Below, piece by piece: positions 55,001 to 61,000 of a stretch of 64,000 nt of DNA. The position numbers were made by a program, and so were the translations under genes. This stretch comes from Amblyornis subalaris. Lineage: Eukaryota; Chordata; Aves; Passeriformes; Ptilonorhynchidae. The notes under the pieces were generated by a model that saw only the letters and a program-made list of their open reading frames with translations, was not told the origin of the DNA and searched no databases. The stretch covers positions 4,886,087-4,950,086 of the forward strand of contig JACAXG010000012.1 in the NCBI GenBank assembly GCA_018881555.1, read 5' to 3'. The first letter of the stretch is position 1. Each line of letters opens with the position of its first letter.

Positions 55001-58000
55001 GCTACACAGCCTCCTCTTCCGTCTTAAATTTCATTCCTGTCAGGATCACTGTGTATAAAGAGGAGGCAGAGGGATGGCTGAAAAGTATTCCCAGCTCCCT
55101 TACCATGGCTGGTGTTCCATGTAGTCCCATGCTTCCTTTGTGATCTGAAAAGCTTACCTTGTTCAGTTTGCAATTGACTTAAATGGGGAGAAAACAGAAT
55201 GACTGCACAGTGCTGAACACCCACCATTGTTTCCTGCCTGATCTGCACTGCTTAAACGCAGCAGCATATGAATGCAAGAGCAGCAGGAGAGACACTGGCC
55301 CAGCAGCCACCAGCTGCTGCAGCAGCAGTGGGATGTGCAGCCGGAAGCAGTACCGGCTGCCAGGGATTCTAGTGGTGTGTGGAACCGTGTGCTAACCTTT
55401 CACTGTGACTGAAGTGCTGCAGCTGGCTGTGCCAGCAGAGTTATGGGCTTCACAGATGTAATCCCCGGCATCTTCAGTGGTGGCACCCAAGATGGTCAGC
55501 ATCGCCACGGAGTCTACAAAGGACATGTGCAGCCTGTCGCTTGCCTGGAGTGCCTGATCATTTTTGTACCATACAATTCTGATCTCTGGTGTGCCACTGA
55601 TTTTACATTCAAGTTGAATTGTGTCCCCCTGTTTCACGAACCGCAAAGCTTCAGGCTTCTTGATGAACTTGGGAGGTTCTGCAGAACAGAATAAGTATGT
55701 AGACAATGACAGCATACCTGTTTGCCATGTGAAATCTACAGTGCCGAGTGAGAGTTCTGGGAGGCACAAGAGTACTACAGCACAAAAAAGTGAACTTGTT
55801 AGAGCAGTTGGCTGTATTCCCAAACAGAGTTTCCTCTCAAGGAAATATGCAAGATGAAGAAAAGAAGGCAAAGACAACAAGTAAAACTATGTTCTGCCAA
55901 CTTTGGACCCTTCTGCATCAGACAATTGAAGCTATAAAAAATACACAAAGGATGTTTGCTCCATGCAAGTGAAATTTTGCTGTTTTCTTTGAGTGGTAAC
56001 AAGTAACAGGGGTCCCAGGTCAGCATGAAAGATTTGACAAGACCTTCATCTCTGGGAGCAACAGAAACACGGTAGGGATAGTTTCACTTGCTTACATGTC
56101 TTTAAAATGTATTTCTGCATGAAGAAATTAAGTGATTCATAGTCTAGATTAAATCAACAATTCAGAACTCCAATTGAAATCTTTAGTAAGTTTGAAAGAG
56201 TCACCAATGCATGGCAACAAACACAAGGTAGAGCTGTATTTACTTATCATCAATTTCCATATAGCAATTGCTATGAGTCAACACCACAGTGACTGTAGTT
56301 TAACTATTAAAGATAAAGGAAAAAGCAGTGTGGATGCAACTCTCCATACAAACAGGTTCACACAGGGACCTTTCTCCTTGGAGATTTTGCAGGCGCACAA
56401 GGCTTCTGCTGTTACACAGTATGATGTGAGGTCATTACATGGCTTATGTCTGTGGTCTGGAAACCTACTTTCTCTGTATACTTCTAAACTAGAAATGGTG
56501 AAAGATGAGTCAAAGAGATCTCTTTACCCAAGAAAAAGAAAACACACAAACAAAGGTGACTTAATACCTTTGACACTGAGTTGGGCTGAGCAAAAGTCTT
56601 TCCCTGCTTCGTTACTAGCTTGGCAAGTATATTGCCCAGAGTCTCCTTTACCCACTCTGAGCACTCGAAGGTGAGCTGTGTTGGCTGTGAATGTAATACT
56701 GAAATTTCCTCCAGTTCGGATCTCCCGACCATCCTTGGACCATGTTATGTGTATTGGCTGGGCTCCCGTAACATGACATTCAAAGTCAGCACTTTCTCCA
56801 AAAGGCACATCAATAGATTCTGGTTTGATGTCAAAGATAGGTGCTTGCTTGGGTTCTAGAAACACAAGAAAAGCATGTAATTCGCATACTTCACAAAAAA
56901 GCTAATCCAACACACAGATACCATTACATGCATGAAATAAGAGGCAGGAGCCTGTGATCCAAGCATTTGGAATCCAAAAGATTTGTCATGTCAAATAAGC
57001 CAACACACCTGCTACTGTGAGCCTAGCACTTGAGGTGGCAGTACCCACAGAATTGGTGGCTGTGCAGGAGTATTGCCCGGTATGATTCATCTCGGTTCGC
57101 ACCAGTTGCAGCACTGCAACATTATCTACAAAGGATGTGTGCACATTGTGGTTGTCCTTTAGCAGCACNCCATCTTTGTGCCAAGTGACAGTAATGGGCT
57201 CTGAGCCATTGAGCCGACACATAAACTTAAGGGGTAAACCAGCAGGGTGCTCAATGTCCTTTAATTTTCTTGCAAAGGAAGGTGGTTTTTTGCGCTCTGG
57301 AAGAAAGCAAGTAAAGGATAAATACACCCCAGGAACCAACTTTTTTATAGTTTTGCAAGAGAAAAAGAGAAAAAAGCTAATAAAATCATCACCTTGAACA
57401 GTTAAGAGAGCCTTTGTAGATGCAGTTCCTACACTGTTTTCTGCCTTGCAGATATATTCTCCACTGTCATTGCTAGCCACTTTGTTGAAAATAAGCGTAG
57501 CAACATTGTCTTTAAAGAACACTTTGTACTCAGGAGTAGACCTGAGTTTTGTATCACCTTTGTACCAAGACACAGTAATTTCTGGTGTTCCAGCAACGTG
57601 GCATTGCAATGTTGTATAAGACCCAACTGACACCTCAAGAGGTTCCAAGTGTGTAACAAAGTAGGGAGGTTCTAAAAAAAGAGAAGCAATTAGACTCATT
57701 GTAGTGCCAGGCTTTGGAAAGCATACACTTGAAAAAAAGGCAAGGAAAAGAAGCAAGGGAGCACACACCTAAGGTAGAGACTAGAGCCTCACAAACATCT
57801 CTTCCTGCCTCATTTTCAACATGGCAAGTGTATTGTCCTGCATCTTCTTTGGTGCTGTCAAGTATTTCCAGGATGCAGGATTTCTCTGTGGTGGTGATGC
57901 TACACTTCTGAGATTGTGTGATGGTGTGGCCATTCTTCTTCCATGTCACAGAGATGGGCAGGCTGCCTGCATAAGTGCCCTCTAGGATGATGGGTTTGCC

Positions 58001-61000
58001 AGGCTCCACATACTGATCACTCAGTTTCTTCACAAAGACAGCTGGCTCTAATGAAAGGTAAGTCACAAATGTTGAGCACAACATGCCAAATGGAGAGAAG
58101 GAAGCAATAATTTAAAATAAATAGAGAGACACCATCTTTACAAACCTTTTACTGTAAGGTGTGTTGTACAATTTGCCCTGCCAGCATCATTAGTCACTAG
58201 ACAAGTGTACTCTCCGCTTTGGGGAGGAGTTACATCAAATAACTCAAGCTCCACAATGGACTCCTCCAAGTAGATATTGCATTTGTCCCCTGGCACAAGT
58301 TCATTGGCCCCTCTAAACCAGTTGACCTTAAAAGGAGGAGTTCCTCTGACAACACATGTGAAAGTGATGCTTGTGCCTGGCAATACATCCAGAGGCTCTG
58401 GTGTCCTCTCAAAAGAAGGTGGCTCTAAATACACATGAGAAAAAGAGAGATAAGACAAGTCGCAGCATAGCCCTGGTATTTCCACACACCTGCTGAAGAT
58501 AAAGAGCAAAATCTTAATTTTTCTGTCAATAATTTTCCCCAAGAATATTTACAAAAGGCTGCAGATAATTTCAAGAGAGAAAGAGAAAAGAATAGCTCAG
58601 AGAGCTTCCTGACCATCATATACTCACCTTGTACAGTCAATACAGCACTGCATTCATCTGAACCAGCCATGTTGGTAGCTTTACAGGTGTAAGTTCCAGT
58701 ATCTGAGTGGCTCAGTGAATTAACTTCTAAAATACATAGGTTATCTGAAAAGGAGATTTGATGTTTTTCTCCACTGACTAGCTTAAGTCCATTTTGGAAC
58801 CAGGCAACAGAAATAGGAGGTGAACCTGACACTTTACATTCCAGCAGTGCTGAGGAACCCAGAACACAAGGGGTTTCCTTTAGTTTTCTTGTGAAAGAAG
58901 GAGGAATGATTCGATCTGCATAAGAAAACATAATAAACCCATGGTTAGAGAGAAAATGAGGAAAGGAATGTAAGAAAGCACAGAAAACATGACCAAGCAA
59001 AAGCTTTTGTAAAAGGCAGAAGACAAGCTACCCAACCAACCTAAAACATCAACCGATGCCGTGCAACTGCTTTTCCCCACGTCGTTTTGCACTGCAAAAG
59101 TGTATAATCCACCATCTTCCTTTTCTGCATCCATAATTTTAAGTGTAGATACATTATTGAGGAATGTGATTTTGTATTTTTGGCTGCTGGTCAGTTCTTT
59201 GCCATCCTTGAACCACCCAGTGGAAAGCTGTGGTGTGCCTGCTACTTTGCATTCCAAAGTACAGACATCTCCTATAGTAACTCTCATTGGCTCTGCTTTC
59301 TCTACTACGACTGCAGGCTCTGGAAGGACAGACGGGGAACATATATGGTTAAAACAGGATTTGATTAGAACTAACTTTAAGTATTATAGCACTATGAGAT
59401 GGGGTTTACACACTTGGTGCTAAGGAAATTTCAGTTTATTGGGGTGTGGAGTTTTTTCAGCTGTTTTTTCCATCCTTTATATTACCCTAAACTGCAAATT
59501 TCAGATGCTCTGCAAAATTGAGTAAAAATATTTTAATTTCAAAATACATTTTAATTTAAAATATAAAATATTTTAATCTCCCTCTCCAAGCAGGCATGAG
59601 CAGAAGACATGACAGAAATACAGAGTGGTTCCTTTCACCCTTGTCTCTGGACAACTGGAAATACGGAACCTGACTTCTGCTTGTTGGGGGGAGAAGGAGT
59701 CTCTATTTTAATTGTTTTGAACTCAGAGGCATAGGGAAAGTATACAGCTGACACTAAATAGCCAAGTTTTTAACTTTAAAAAAAAACCTTCCATGAGCTT
59801 GTGTTTTTCACCAACCTAGAATAGTTAAGGTAGCCATACACTCGCGACTTCCAGCATCATTTTTGATCTGACAGGTGTACTTTCCGGCATTGCTTGTCTC
59901 TGTGCGCACAAACTGTAAAGTTGCAATATTTTCCATAAATGTGATCTTCGTGTTCTCACTTTCTCTAATAATTTCCTCTTTGTCTTTAAGCCACTGCACA
60001 GAAATTGGCTGGGAGCCCTCCACTCTTGCTTGTAACTCTACTGGTTCACCAACCACAACAGTCATGCTGTTTATTTTAGTCAAGAATTTTGGCGGTTCTG
60101 AAGAAGAAACATGTAGTTATAGTAAATACTCACAGTGTTTCTGTAAAGAAGAGCAATTCAGTGCCATTTGGAGCACTGCAGAAGACACATGTACCAGTAT
60201 TTTACCTTTCAGCTTCACAGCGCAAAAACAAGTGTCACTTCCGACATCATTCTGTGCTTTGCACTGATATTCACCAACATCTGCAGCTTCGACATTAAGA
60301 ATGCGAACACTTGTATGGTAGTTTTTGGCTGTAACCTTGTATTTCTTACTACTGCGGATTTGTCTCCTGTCTTTGTACCAGGCAACGTCAAATGGAGGTG
60401 TTCCTGAAATCTCACATTCCAGGCTAACCTCAGATCCTTTGACAATGTCTACTGGAGAGAGCTTCCTGCTAAAGACAGGAGGTTCTAACAAGGGAAGAAA
60501 AGAACATTTTTACAAAGTGGTCTGAAGCTGTTTGACCAACAAACAGTCTACTGATACCACCTTCTGAACAATGAGAATATCTACAGAATGGGCAAGACTT
60601 CCCTCATTTTCTTGGCACAATATGAAATGATCTTGCACAAAGATGAGCATTCAGAGCCCTCATCTCCCCTGTAGAAAGGTAAACAGAGGGGTGACCTTTG
60701 GCAGAGAGGGTACAGGTCTCATTTAGTTGGTAGTAACCTGCCATACAGGGTGTAAAACTGACACTAGTCAGTTTGTGCCTGTTCTTTTTCTTCATATTTC
60801 AGCTCCTTGATGTAACAATTCCCGCTATGAACTGTCTTGGATATTTAAAAACATAGAACTGGGGAACAACTAGCTTAGGACTCATCTGCATTAAGAACAT
60901 CATCTCTCTTGTTTAAACACTGGCAGAGAGGATGAGGGGGCATCAAAAAACAAACATGACACGAAGAACAGGGCAGTCCTAAAATAAGAAATTAACCTCA

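Larger units (their letters stand above)
51059..55678 (-). repeat. second ten-domain Ig super-repeat (Ig 17-26)
   Basis: Same exon length series as repeats 1 and 3. Exons here use visibly more G and C at third positions than repeat 3. Confidence 0.92.

Noticed and set aside
96..57169. About 25 single ambiguous bases scattered over the window
   Set aside because: Probably heterozygous or low-quality calls. They are isolated and do not break any exon frame, so no biological meaning is claimed.
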